From Burkholderiales bacterium 8X (GTDB lineage Bacteria; Pseudomonadota; Gammaproteobacteria; Burkholderiales; Burkholderiaceae_C), in contig LR732703.1 of assembly GCA_902506565.1 (NCBI GenBank), positions 560,030-624,029 on the forward strand: 64,000 nt of DNA. The letters are read 5' to 3'. The position numbers and the translations under genes are program-made. Positions 35,380 through 42,160 of this stretch are shown piece by piece. The notes beneath the pieces were generated by a model. It searched no databases and was not told where the DNA came from. It saw only the letters and a program-made list of their open reading frames with translations. Position 1 is the stretch's first letter; the number at the start of each line of letters is the position of its first letter.

Positions 35380-35397
35380 ATGAAGCTTGGATGACAG
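35380..35397 (-). promoter_or_regulatory. Pho-box-like site upstream of the PlcP/glycosyltransferase operon
   Basis: The minus strand reads CTGTCAT-CCAA-GCTTCAT: two 7-bp repeats 4 nt apart, 11 of 14 positions matching CTGTCAT-N4-CTGTCAT by my count. It lies about 45 nt before the PlcP start, inside the 69-nt gap after the CorA-like gene. A third half-site-like ATGACGC (plus strand) sits 22 nt away in phase. No good -10 box is visible. Confidence 0.55.
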
Positions 35398-35404
35398 CCG
35401 CGAG

Positions 35405-36451
35405 CTACTTGCGTCGACCGAACGCGAGCCAGGCCGCGATCGCGGTGAAGCTCAGGACGATCGCCACCACGATCCAGAAGCCGTGCTCGTGCTGCGCCAA
35501 CGGAACCCCGCCGACGTTCATCCCGAAAAGCCCCGCGAGGATGTTGATCGGCAGCGCCAGCACCGTGACCACGGTGAGCACGAAGAGGCTGCTGCCGGTG
35601 TGCTCGGCGACGCCGGCGGCGATCTCTTCCTGCAGCAGCTTGATGCGTTCCTGCAGCGCATGCATGTCGCGCAGCACGACCGAGAACTCCTCGGTCGACG
35701 CGCGCAGCCGCTGCACGTCTTCTTCGGCGATCCAGGAGAGCGGGCTTTGCAGCAGGCGGAAGAGCGCGGCCGGCTCGGGCGCCAGCAGCCGCTGCAGCCG
35801 AACCAGCACCCGCCGGAGGCCGCCCAGCTGCGCCCGCGTGGTCGCCAGCCTTCCGGCGAGCAGCGAATCCTCGATGCCGTCGATTCGGCCGGTGACAGTT
35901 CGCACGATGCCGACCAGCACATCGGCCTGCGTGTGCAGCAGCCGGTCGAGCAGGTCGACCGTCGAGCGCATCGATTCGCCTCGAGCGATCGCGGTTCGCA
36001 GCCGGTCGACCGAGCGCAGCGGCTGGCGGCGCGCGGTCAGCACCAGCCGGCGGTCGACGCTGATCCACAAGGTGGAGATGTCGGAGGACTCGAAGGCGAA
36101 ATCGAAATTGACGTCGTTGACGACGGCGAGCAGCGATTGCTCGGCCCGTTCGATGCGGGTGGAATGGAGGCCGTCGTTCAGCGCCTCGAAGAAGGATTCG
36201 TGCGGCAGCACATGGCGCGCGATCCATCTCTCGGCGTTGACATGCGCCAGGTTGAAATGCAGCCAGGCGAAAGGCCGGGCCTGTCGGTCGTCGCCAGCTT
36301 CGTGCAGCTCGGGCGCCGCCAGCCATCGGGCCGCCTCGCTGCTGTCGACCGGCCGGCCACGGCCATCCTCGCCCTCGAACAGGTAGCCGCAGATCAGCCC
36401 GGCCTCGTCGCCGCCGTATTGCACGAAACGGGCTTCGGTCAATCCGGGCAA
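35405..36451 (-). CDS. CorA/ZntB-family cation transporter
   Basis: A 348-residue inner-membrane transporter of the CorA superfamily. A large cytoplasmic alpha/beta and helical funnel (residues 1-285) is followed by two transmembrane helices. The signature GMNVGG lies between them (LPINILAGLFGMNVGG near 315), and the protein ends in a short basic tail. A TTG start with an AAGG site is used. The N-terminal half resembles ZntB (zinc) more than classical CorA (magnesium). It lies 45 nt after the polyphosphate kinase gene, suggesting co-transcription; polyphosphate is a magnesium-chelating polymer, which could explain the pairing. Confidence 0.85.
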   Translation of the reverse strand: MPGLTEARFVQYGGDEAGLICGYLFEGEDGRGRPVDSSEAARWLAAPELHEAGDDRQARPFAWLHFNLAHVNAERWIARHVLPHESFFEALNDGLHSTRIERAEQSLLAVVNDVNFDFAFESSDISTLWISVDRRLVLTARRQPLRSVDRLRTAIARGESMRSTVDLLDRLLHTQADVLVGIVRTVTGRIDGIEDSLLAGRLATTRAQLGGLRRVLVRLQRLLAPEPAALFRLLQSPLSWIAEEDVQRLRASTEEFSVVLRDMHALQERIKLLQEEIAAGVAEHTGSSLFVLTVVTVLALPINILAGLFGMNVGGVPLAQHEHGFWIVVAIVLSFTAIAAWLAFGRRK

Positions 36452-36496
36452 GCGGCCCTTCCGGCGGGGCGGATCACCCGATTCGCTCGTGGCAGG

Positions 36497-37405
36497 TCAA
36501 TAGGTCTCGGGCACGTACATGCTCGCAGGTACCGGCTGCCGAAGGTATTCGGCGTTGCGCGCGCGAGCCGGCAGCACGATCGGTGCGTGCTCCACCTCCT
36601 CATACGGAAAGAGGCTCAGCAGATGGCTGATGCAATTGAGCCGCGCCTTCTTCTTGTCGACCGCCTGCACCAGCCACCAGGGCGCCTCGGGGATGTGGGT
36701 TCGCTCCAGCATCGTTTCCTTGGCCTTGGTGTATTCCTCCCAGCGGCGGCGGCTTTCGAGGTCCATCGGGCTGAGCTTCCACTGCTTGAGCGGGTCGTGG
36801 ATGCGACCGAGGAAGCGCTCATGCTGCTCTTCGTCGGTGATCGAGAACCAGTACTTGATGACGGTGATGCCCGATCGCACCAGCATCTTCTCGAACTCGG
36901 GCACGCTGCGAAAGAACTCCTCGTACTCCGCCTCGGTGCAGAAGCCCATCACCTTTTCGACGCCGGCGCGGTTGTACCAGCTGCGGTCGAACAGCACGAT
37001 CTCGCCGCCCGCCGGCAGGTGCGACACATAGCGCTGGAAGTACCACTGGGTGCGCTCGCGGTCGTTCGGTGCCGGCAGCGCCGCCACCCGGCAGACGCGC
37101 GGGTTGAGGCGCTGGGTGATGCGCTTGATGACGCCGCCCTTGCCGGCCGCATCGCGGCCTTCGAAGAGGATGACCACCTTCTGCCGGGTGTGCTGCACCC
37201 AGTCCTGCAGCTTCACCAGTTCGCCCTGCAGGCGCAGCAGCTCACGGAAATAGAGCTGGCGATCGAGCGAGTCGGGCCGGGATTCGTCGTCGTCGCGACC
37301 GTCGTCGATTTCGAGCTCGAGTTCTTCGTCGTAGCTGTCGAGCAGGTCGCGCTCGATGCGCTGCATGACGAGGTCGTGGTTGCTCGGGATGGCTTTCTCG
37401 TCCAT
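36497..37405 (-). CDS. ppk2: Polyphosphate kinase 2
   Basis: A 302-residue PPK2-family enzyme that transfers phosphate between polyphosphate and nucleoside di/monophosphates. Walker A is VVILFEGRDAAGKGGVIKR near 98-116, followed by the lid motif SPMDLESRRRWEEYTKAKE near 225. Walker B-like VLFDRSWYNRAGVE is near 158. Length is typical of class I PPK2. The ATG at 37405 is preferred because an upstream in-frame start would run into the promoter. A Pho-box-like repeat with a correctly spaced -10 box lies immediately upstream, consistent with phosphate control. Confidence 0.93.
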   Translation of the reverse strand: MDEKAIPSNHDLVMQRIERDLLDSYDEELELEIDDGRDDDESRPDSLDRQLYFRELLRLQGELVKLQDWVQHTRQKVVILFEGRDAAGKGGVIKRITQRLNPRVCRVAALPAPNDRERTQWYFQRYVSHLPAGGEIVLFDRSWYNRAGVEKVMGFCTEAEYEEFFRSVPEFEKMLVRSGITVIKYWFSITDEEQHERFLGRIHDPLKQWKLSPMDLESRRRWEEYTKAKETMLERTHIPEAPWWLVQAVDKKKARLNCISHLLSLFPYEEVEHAPIVLPARARNAEYLRQPVPASMYVPETY

Positions 37406-37433
37406 GGGGTCGGGTTCCTTCGGGTGGCCCCGG

Positions 37434-37467
37434 ATGGTAGGGCCGGCGGATGACAAGGATGTGTCAG
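37434..37467 (-). promoter_or_regulatory. Pho-box promoter of ppk2
   Basis: The minus strand reads CTGACAC-ATCC-TTGTCAT (37450-37467, 11 of 14 matches to the Pho-box repeat), then 10 nt, then the -10 box TACCAT (37434-37439). This is the spacing seen in PhoB-activated promoters, where the box replaces the -35 element. Confidence 0.65.
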
Positions 37468-37521
37468 CCGAGAGGACGACCCGCGGGCGACCCGCGCGCG
37501 CCGACCAGCGGCCTGCGCGGC

Positions 37522-37953
37522 TCAGGCGTCCTTCAGCAGCAGCCAGGCGATCGCTGCGAGACCGCCGGCTGCGGCCACCAGCACCAGATCGTGATCCGGG
37601 AAGCCGAGGCTGCTCGGCTTCGGTGCCGCTGCGATCGGGGAGGCGCGAGTCGCCGACGGGTCCGAGAACGGATTGAAGATGGCGCCGCCGAGGCTTTCCG
37701 GTGGCGTCGATGCATCCTGCGTCATCGAAGGCTGACGATGTCCGGCGGCAGTTTGCAGCGCCGCGGATGCGCCAGCCGTCGATCTTGCGGCCGTGGCCGC
37801 ATCGATCGCCCGCGGCGATCCGGGCAGCCCGCCTTCCGCATGGGCAGCGGTGCCGAACGCTCCGGCGAACAACAGCGCGAGCGCCGCCGCCAAGCCGGCC
37901 GCCCCGCCGTTCGCAAAACGGCTCGGCGGCCGCGCATGCGATCCGTCAGTCAT
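37522..37953 (-). CDS. Hypothetical exported/membrane protein
   Basis: 143 residues with an N-terminal signal-like segment (GAAGLAAALALLFAGAFGTA, then AHAEG), a Ser/Ala-rich middle and a C-terminal transmembrane helix (DHDLVLVAAAGGLAAIAWLL). It looks like a secreted protein anchored by its tail, with a PEP-CTERM/MYXO-CTERM-like layout but without a clear PEP motif. Its ATG overlaps the end of the phosphodiesterase gene by 8 nt, so it is translated with it. Confidence 0.65.
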   Translation of the reverse strand: MTDGSHARPPSRFANGGAAGLAAALALLFAGAFGTAAHAEGGLPGSPRAIDAATAARSTAGASAALQTAAGHRQPSMTQDASTPPESLGGAIFNPFSDPSATRASPIAAAPKPSSLGFPDHDLVLVAAAGGLAAIAWLLLKDA

Positions 37954-39187
37954 TGTTTCGTTCGCACTTGCGGGCGTTGAGCAGGCATCGCGCGTAATCC
38001 GGGTCGTGCTTGAGCAGGAAGAGCGCGCGCGCCGCGACCGCGGTATCCGCGAAGTCGCTGAACAGGCCGTCGACGCCCGCTTCGTAGAACGCAAGGTATT
38101 CGTTGACCGGGTTGCCGCCGAAGCTGCCGGTCAGGCGCTTCTGTTCGCTGCGGAAGGTGTAGGGGTGTACCAGCAGGCCGAGCTTGTGCGCGTTCGCGAT
38201 GACGTTGGTCGGAGGCAGCAGCACCCGATCGCGTTCGTCGACCACGCCGTCGCCGCTGACATCGGCGCAGGCGCCCGCCTCGATCTTCTTGCAGGCGCTC
38301 GAGATGAGATACGGCTTCCAGGGACCGATGCCATCCGCATAGCCCCGGATCTCCTGCAGGCCGCGCGGCGTCACCAGGTCGGAGAACAGGCCGGCACGGT
38401 TCGAGACCACCCAGTCGTAGGGCTTGTCGTAGGGCTTGGTCAGGTCGAGCGAGCCATCCGGCTTGACGTCGTTCGCGTCGATCAGCTGGATCAGGCGGAT
38501 GCTCGTCCTGGTGTTGAGGTAGCGAAGGTTGGCGGTCTCGAAGGACTGGATGAAGACCGGCGAGTTGCGGCTGTTCCAGCCGGCCGCGGTCAGCACCTGC
38601 AGCAGCCGGTCTTCGAGCGGCAGGCCGATCGCCTGGTGGTAGGTCGGATGCTTGGTCTCGACATAGATCCCGATGCGGCGGCCTTCCTCGCGCGACTTGC
38701 GCTTGGCCAGCTCGATCACTTCGGCCAGCGTCGGGATCTGGAACTTGCCGTCGAAGTCCTGTCCGCGCTCCGGGAACGATTGCACCGCGCGCAGCTGCTT
38801 GATCTCGGCCAGCGTGAAATCGCTCGCGAAGAAGCCGTCGGTGGGTACGCCGTCGAGCACCACGGTGCGCCGGCGTTCGGCGAACTGCGGCAGTTCCTTG
38901 ACGTTGGTGGTGTCGATCAGGTTGGGCTCGTGGCGAGCGATCAGGAAGCCGTCCTTGGTCGCGACCACGTCGGGCTCGATGTAGTCCGCGCCGAGCGTGA
39001 TGCCGAGCGCATAGGTCTCCAGGGTGTGCTCGGGCAGGTAGCCGTTGGCACCGCCGCGGTGTCCGATGACGAGTGGTGCGTTGTCGGCGCGGCGGCGCGC
39101 CTTTTCTTCATGCGCGGGGGCCACGGCGCTGGCCAGCAGCAAGCTGGCACCGAGCAGGGCAAGGCAGGTTCTTCTGAGTGATGTCAA
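37946..39187 (-). CDS. glpQ: Periplasmic glycerophosphodiester phosphodiesterase
   Basis: A 413-residue exported GlpQ/UgpQ-type enzyme, hydrolysing glycerophosphodiesters to glycerol-3-phosphate plus alcohol. The signal peptide LRRTCLALLGASLLLASAVA is followed by VIGHRGGANGYLPEHTLETY (catalytic His and the acidic pair in GADYIEPDVVATKDG, HEPNL). The C-terminal FSDFADTAVAARA is typical. An insert around residues 300-330 (CKKIEAGACADVSGDGVVDE) resembles an EF-hand/dockerin-like calcium loop. The TTG start has a GGAG site 7 nt upstream. A Pho-box promoter precedes it. Confidence 0.87.
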   Translation of the reverse strand: MTSLRRTCLALLGASLLLASAVAPAHEEKARRRADNAPLVIGHRGGANGYLPEHTLETYALGITLGADYIEPDVVATKDGFLIARHEPNLIDTTNVKELPQFAERRRTVVLDGVPTDGFFASDFTLAEIKQLRAVQSFPERGQDFDGKFQIPTLAEVIELAKRKSREEGRRIGIYVETKHPTYHQAIGLPLEDRLLQVLTAAGWNSRNSPVFIQSFETANLRYLNTRTSIRLIQLIDANDVKPDGSLDLTKPYDKPYDWVVSNRAGLFSDLVTPRGLQEIRGYADGIGPWKPYLISSACKKIEAGACADVSGDGVVDERDRVLLPPTNVIANAHKLGLLVHPYTFRSEQKRLTGSFGGNPVNEYLAFYEAGVDGLFSDFADTAVAARALFLLKHDPDYARCLLNARKCERNND

Positions 39188-39213
39188 GGCGGTTCTCCTG
39201 GTTGTTGTCGGCG

Positions 39214-39247
39214 ACCTTAGGCGGGCTCGATGACAGCGCGATGAAGC
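39214..39247 (-). promoter_or_regulatory. Pho-box promoter of the glycerophosphodiesterase gene
   Basis: The minus strand reads GCTTCAT-CGCG-CTGTCAT (39230-39247, 11 of 14 matches), then exactly 10 nt, then a weak -10 TAAGGT (39214-39219). The same two half-sites occur, in the other order, upstream of the PlcP-like gene. Confidence 0.6.
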
Positions 39248-39284
39248 GTCCGCTGCCTGACGCGCGCCGAACCACGCTGCCGAT

Positions 39285-40139
39285 CTAGGGGCGAGGCTGC
39301 CGGCTCCTGTAGCGCTCCGGCAGGTTCTCGACATGCATCAGCATCGGCAGGTCGGCAACGTTGAAGTCCGGATCCCAGGCCGGCGGGCCCAGGAGCCGTG
39401 CCCCCATCCGCAGATAGCCGCGAACCAGGGCGGGCGCTTCGACGTCGAAGGAAGTGTCGAGCCGCTCGGTCGGGAGCGCAATGCGGGGTTGCACCCGTCG
39501 GCCTTCGGGCACCGGATGTGAAGCCGAGAGCCGCCGCCAGATGCTCGCCGCCGCATGCCCGCCGGCAATGCCGTTGTGCTGCATCGGGATGCTGGCGCAA
39601 CCGATCATGCTGGCGAGTCGGTTGCGATGCATGAAGTCGGTGAGCGCAGCCCAGAGCGCCAGGATGACGCCGCCATGCCGATGATCTGCATGCACGCAGC
39701 TGCGACCGAGTTCCACCATGTGCGGCCGGAGGTCGTCGAGCGCTGCGAGATCGAATTCGGTGTCGGTGTAGGTTCCGCCGGCGCGCCGGGCCTGCGACGG
39801 CGTGAGTACGCGGTAGGTGCCGACGACGGCTTCGGACGCGGCATCCCGGACCAGCAGGTGCTCGCAGTAGTCGTCGAAGCGGTCGATGTCGTGCCCGGGC
39901 AGGGTGCCGGGCAGGCGCGCGCCCATCTCGCCCGCGAACACCTGGTGACGCAGCCGTTGCGCGGCGCGCACCTCGTCCTGATGGCGTGCCCACTGCGTGA
40001 CGAGCCGAGGCCGCTGGCGCTCGACCGGCCTCCGGGGCACCGCAGCAACAGACGGCGCATGCTGCGGCCCGTCGAGCCAGTGCGTGTCGGAGCGTTCGGC
40101 ATGCGACATCTCGAAGATCGGCTCCAGCAGTTCGGTCAT
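39285..40139 (-). CDS. olsB: OlsB-like ornithine N-acyltransferase (GNAT fold)
   Basis: A 284-residue acyltransferase of the OlsB/hemolysin-like family, which transfers a 3-hydroxyacyl chain from ACP to the amino group of ornithine in the first step of ornithine-lipid synthesis. Landmarks are AAQRLRHQVFAGEMGARLPG near 58, IDRFDDYCEHLLVRD near 86, GTYRVLTPSQARRAGG near 109, ELGRSCVHADHRHGGVILAL near 145 and MIGCASIPMQHNGIAG near 178. The partner OlsA is not in the window. In context with the PlcP/glycosyltransferase pair and a glycerophosphodiesterase this supports phosphate-free membrane lipid formation. A weaker Pho-box-like repeat is upstream. Confidence 0.83.
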   Translation of the reverse strand: MTELLEPIFEMSHAERSDTHWLDGPQHAPSVAAVPRRPVERQRPRLVTQWARHQDEVRAAQRLRHQVFAGEMGARLPGTLPGHDIDRFDDYCEHLLVRDAASEAVVGTYRVLTPSQARRAGGTYTDTEFDLAALDDLRPHMVELGRSCVHADHRHGGVILALWAALTDFMHRNRLASMIGCASIPMQHNGIAGGHAAASIWRRLSASHPVPEGRRVQPRIALPTERLDTSFDVEAPALVRGYLRMGARLLGPPAWDPDFNVADLPMLMHVENLPERYRSRQPRP

Positions 40140-40183
40140 TGGCGTACCTGTTGAGTGGATGCTTCGAAGTCTCCGTGCGCCGG

Positions 40184-40201
40184 ATGAACGGGCTGTGTCA
40201 A
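40184..40201 (-). promoter_or_regulatory. Weak Pho-box-like repeat upstream of olsB
   Basis: The minus strand reads TTGACAC-AGCC-CGTTCAT, 9 of 14 matches to the repeat, 45 nt upstream of the ATG. It also contains a TTGACA -35-like hexamer; the downstream -10 is poor (GAGACT at 10 nt). Confidence 0.35.
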
Positions 40202-40252
40202 TCGGACCCGAGTTCCGTGACTGCCGGGTCGGTTCGGCATCGACGCGGTCTC

Positions 40253-40894
40253 TCAAACCAGCAGCGCGTCGACTGCGAGGAAGTGACAGGCACTTCCTGC
40301 CAGCACGAACAGATGCCAGATGCCATGTGCATGCGGGCGGCCCGCCGGGTTTCGGTAGTAGCGGGTTCCGGCGGCGTACGCGATGCCGCCGGCAACGAGC
40401 CAGGCCAGCGACGTGCTCGAATGCGCCGCCGCGAAAGGCACCGCGCCGATCAGCGATGCCCAACCGATCGCGAGATAGAGCCGAAGCGGAGCGGCTCGCG
40501 AAGGTCCGACACGAAGTTCCTTGGCGATGCCGGTTGCCGTAAGCGACCAGACCAGCAGCAGCATCGAAGCTGCTACCCAGCCAGGCGCGGCGACCAGCGG
40601 GAAAGGCGTGAAGGTGCCGGCGATCAGCAGGTAGATGGCCGCATGATCGGCGCGCTCGAAGAAGCGTTTGCGTCGCCCGCGGGTCGAGTGAAACAGCACC
40701 GAGCAGCCGTACAGCATCACCATGCTGAAGCCGAACACTGCCGCGCCTGCCAGGCCACGACTTCCATCGCCCGAAGCGGCGCGGTGCAGCAGGCTGGCGC
40801 AGCCCGCAATCGCCAGTGCGAATCCGAAGAGATGGGTGAGCGTGTTGAAGCGCTCGCCGGCAACCACCGGTGCCGGTGGATTCGTCTGGATCAA
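40253..40894 (-). CDS. Hemolysin III / PAQR-family membrane protein
   Basis: A 213-residue seven-helix membrane protein of the HlyIII family (PAQR fold). The conserved N-terminal ERFNTLTHLFGFALAIAG, the VLFHSTRGRRKRFFERADHA motif with its Ser/His/Asp residues near 75-90 and the C-terminal IWHLFVLAGSACHFLAV (His pair) are present; PAQR proteins bind zinc and some act as ceramidases/lipid hydrolases. TTG start with a strong GGAGG site 6 nt upstream. It stands between the olsB gene and the recombinase gene and may be part of the lipid block. Confidence 0.85.
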   Translation of the reverse strand: MIQTNPPAPVVAGERFNTLTHLFGFALAIAGCASLLHRAASGDGSRGLAGAAVFGFSMVMLYGCSVLFHSTRGRRKRFFERADHAAIYLLIAGTFTPFPLVAAPGWVAASMLLLVWSLTATGIAKELRVGPSRAAPLRLYLAIGWASLIGAVPFAAAHSSTSLAWLVAGGIAYAAGTRYYRNPAGRPHAHGIWHLFVLAGSACHFLAVDALLV

Positions 40895-40911
40895 CGTCGC
40901 CTCCGATGCGG

Positions 40912-40932
40912 TCCGATGCGGGTGGCATCGGA
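40912..40932. repeat. Inverted repeat in the 5' leader of the hemolysin III gene
   Basis: TCCGATGC-GGGTG-GCATCGGA is a perfect 8-bp inverted repeat ending 17 nt before the TTG start. A second TCCGATGC copy begins at 40902 and overlaps the ribosome site, so alternative pairings are possible. It could be an operator or an mRNA hairpin. Confidence 0.4.
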
Positions 40933-40999
40933 GACTACGGACGTTATGTGCAAGCCCCGTGAAGGCCCCGCGTCGAATGGATGACGCGAAAGAAGCAGG

Positions 41000-42058
41000 T
41001 CAGACCACGTCGGCCGGACCCGGCACCAGGCGGTCGTAGCGCGCCATGGCATCGGGCTCGATGCCCAACCAACGTGCCACCTGCGCGGGCTCGGTGCCGC
41101 GCTGCAGTTGCCGCATCGCGAAGGTATGCCGGAGCCGGAACGAGCCGCCGTCCGCGCTGTCGATGCCGGCTTCCTCCAGCACCGCGCGCGAAGCCCGGTA
41201 TTGCGAATCCTTGCTCCACGGCTTGCCGGTGCGCGTCGACGGAAAGAGATGCGGCCCCGGCATCGCGAGCTCGGTGCGCAATTGCAGCCAGCGTTGCAAC
41301 AGGTCGCCGGCCCAGGCCGCGATCGGGGTCTCGCGGGGCGGCAGGTTGCCGTTGCCCGGCACCATCAGTTTCCAGGGGCGTCCACGTACCCGGCCGCCGA
41401 GCGTGGTCGGCGAGCCGAGCGACAGGGCACGAACGTCGCCCGGCGCCAGGCCGGCACCGAGCTGCAAGCCCACCGACACGCGGTTGCGAACGTCCTGCCA
41501 GGTCAAGGTCGCCTCTGCTTGGCGCTCGGCCTCGGTCGCGGTGGAGCGCGGCCGCACCCGGCACAGAAAGTCGATCAGGCGCTTGGCTTCGGAAACCGAC
41601 AGGTACTCGGGCAGCGGGTCGGCCGAGGCGGACTCTGCGAAGCGCACCTCGGGATGTGCGGCGAGCCATTCGGCGACGGCCAGGTTCATCGGCTGCCCCG
41701 TGGTTGCCGCCTGGTGCCGAAGCACCCGCTCGACCAGGCGCATCAGCCGCAAGGCGTGACGCGGCGACAGCGAGAGGTCCGAGCTCTTCATGCCGAAGCG
41801 CGCAGCCTGGAAGGCCTGCAGGTCCGACGCCCGAAGCTTCGCCAGCGTGATCGCGGGCGACTGCCCGAGGCACCAGGCCGTGAAGGCCTCCCACATGTCC
41901 CGATAGATGCGGGCCGAGGTCGGCTGCCGAAGTCGGCCGGCCGCGCGGTGGTCTTCCAGCCAGGCTTCGAACGTGGCGCGGTGATGCTGGACGGGCTGGT
42001 CTTCGAAGAGGGGCAGGGTGCTCATATCCGCTGGCGCAGGGCGTTGCGATTCTGCCAT
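41000..42058 (-). CDS. Tyrosine recombinase/integrase-like protein with degenerate active site
   Basis: About 352 residues (start uncertain; an ATG at 42025 gives 341). The N-terminal SAM-like core-binding domain (about 30-150) precedes a catalytic-type domain. The Tyr (about residue 341, in MARYDRLVPG) and the Arg of box II (SFRLRHTFAMRQLQRG) are kept. The box I Arg is Ala (LQLGAGLAPGDVRAL instead of G-L-R-x-x-E), the box II first His is Phe, and the later LGH is LGI. With two to three catalytic residues gone it is unlikely to recombine DNA. It is a lone gene with no attachment site or mobile genes nearby, so it may be a domesticated DNA-binding protein. Confidence 0.75.
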   Translation of the reverse strand: MAESQRPAPADMSTLPLFEDQPVQHHRATFEAWLEDHRAAGRLRQPTSARIYRDMWEAFTAWCLGQSPAITLAKLRASDLQAFQAARFGMKSSDLSLSPRHALRLMRLVERVLRHQAATTGQPMNLAVAEWLAAHPEVRFAESASADPLPEYLSVSEAKRLIDFLCRVRPRSTATEAERQAEATLTWQDVRNRVSVGLQLGAGLAPGDVRALSLGSPTTLGGRVRGRPWKLMVPGNGNLPPRETPIAAWAGDLLQRWLQLRTELAMPGPHLFPSTRTGKPWSKDSQYRASRAVLEEAGIDSADGGSFRLRHTFAMRQLQRGTEPAQVARWLGIEPDAMARYDRLVPGPADVV

Positions 42059-42160
42059 CGCGACGCCGTCCGGGCGGTGCTTCGGCGTCGAACGACGGCC
42101 TTGTCGGTCGCGTTGTATTCTGTCCGGCCATTCAGGCCACCCACACGAAGAGACCGTCAC

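Noticed and set aside
40981..40998. Possible Pho box upstream of the hemolysin III gene (ATGACGC-GAAA-GAAGCAG)
   Set aside because: Only 8 of 14 positions match and no -10 box lies at the right distance.
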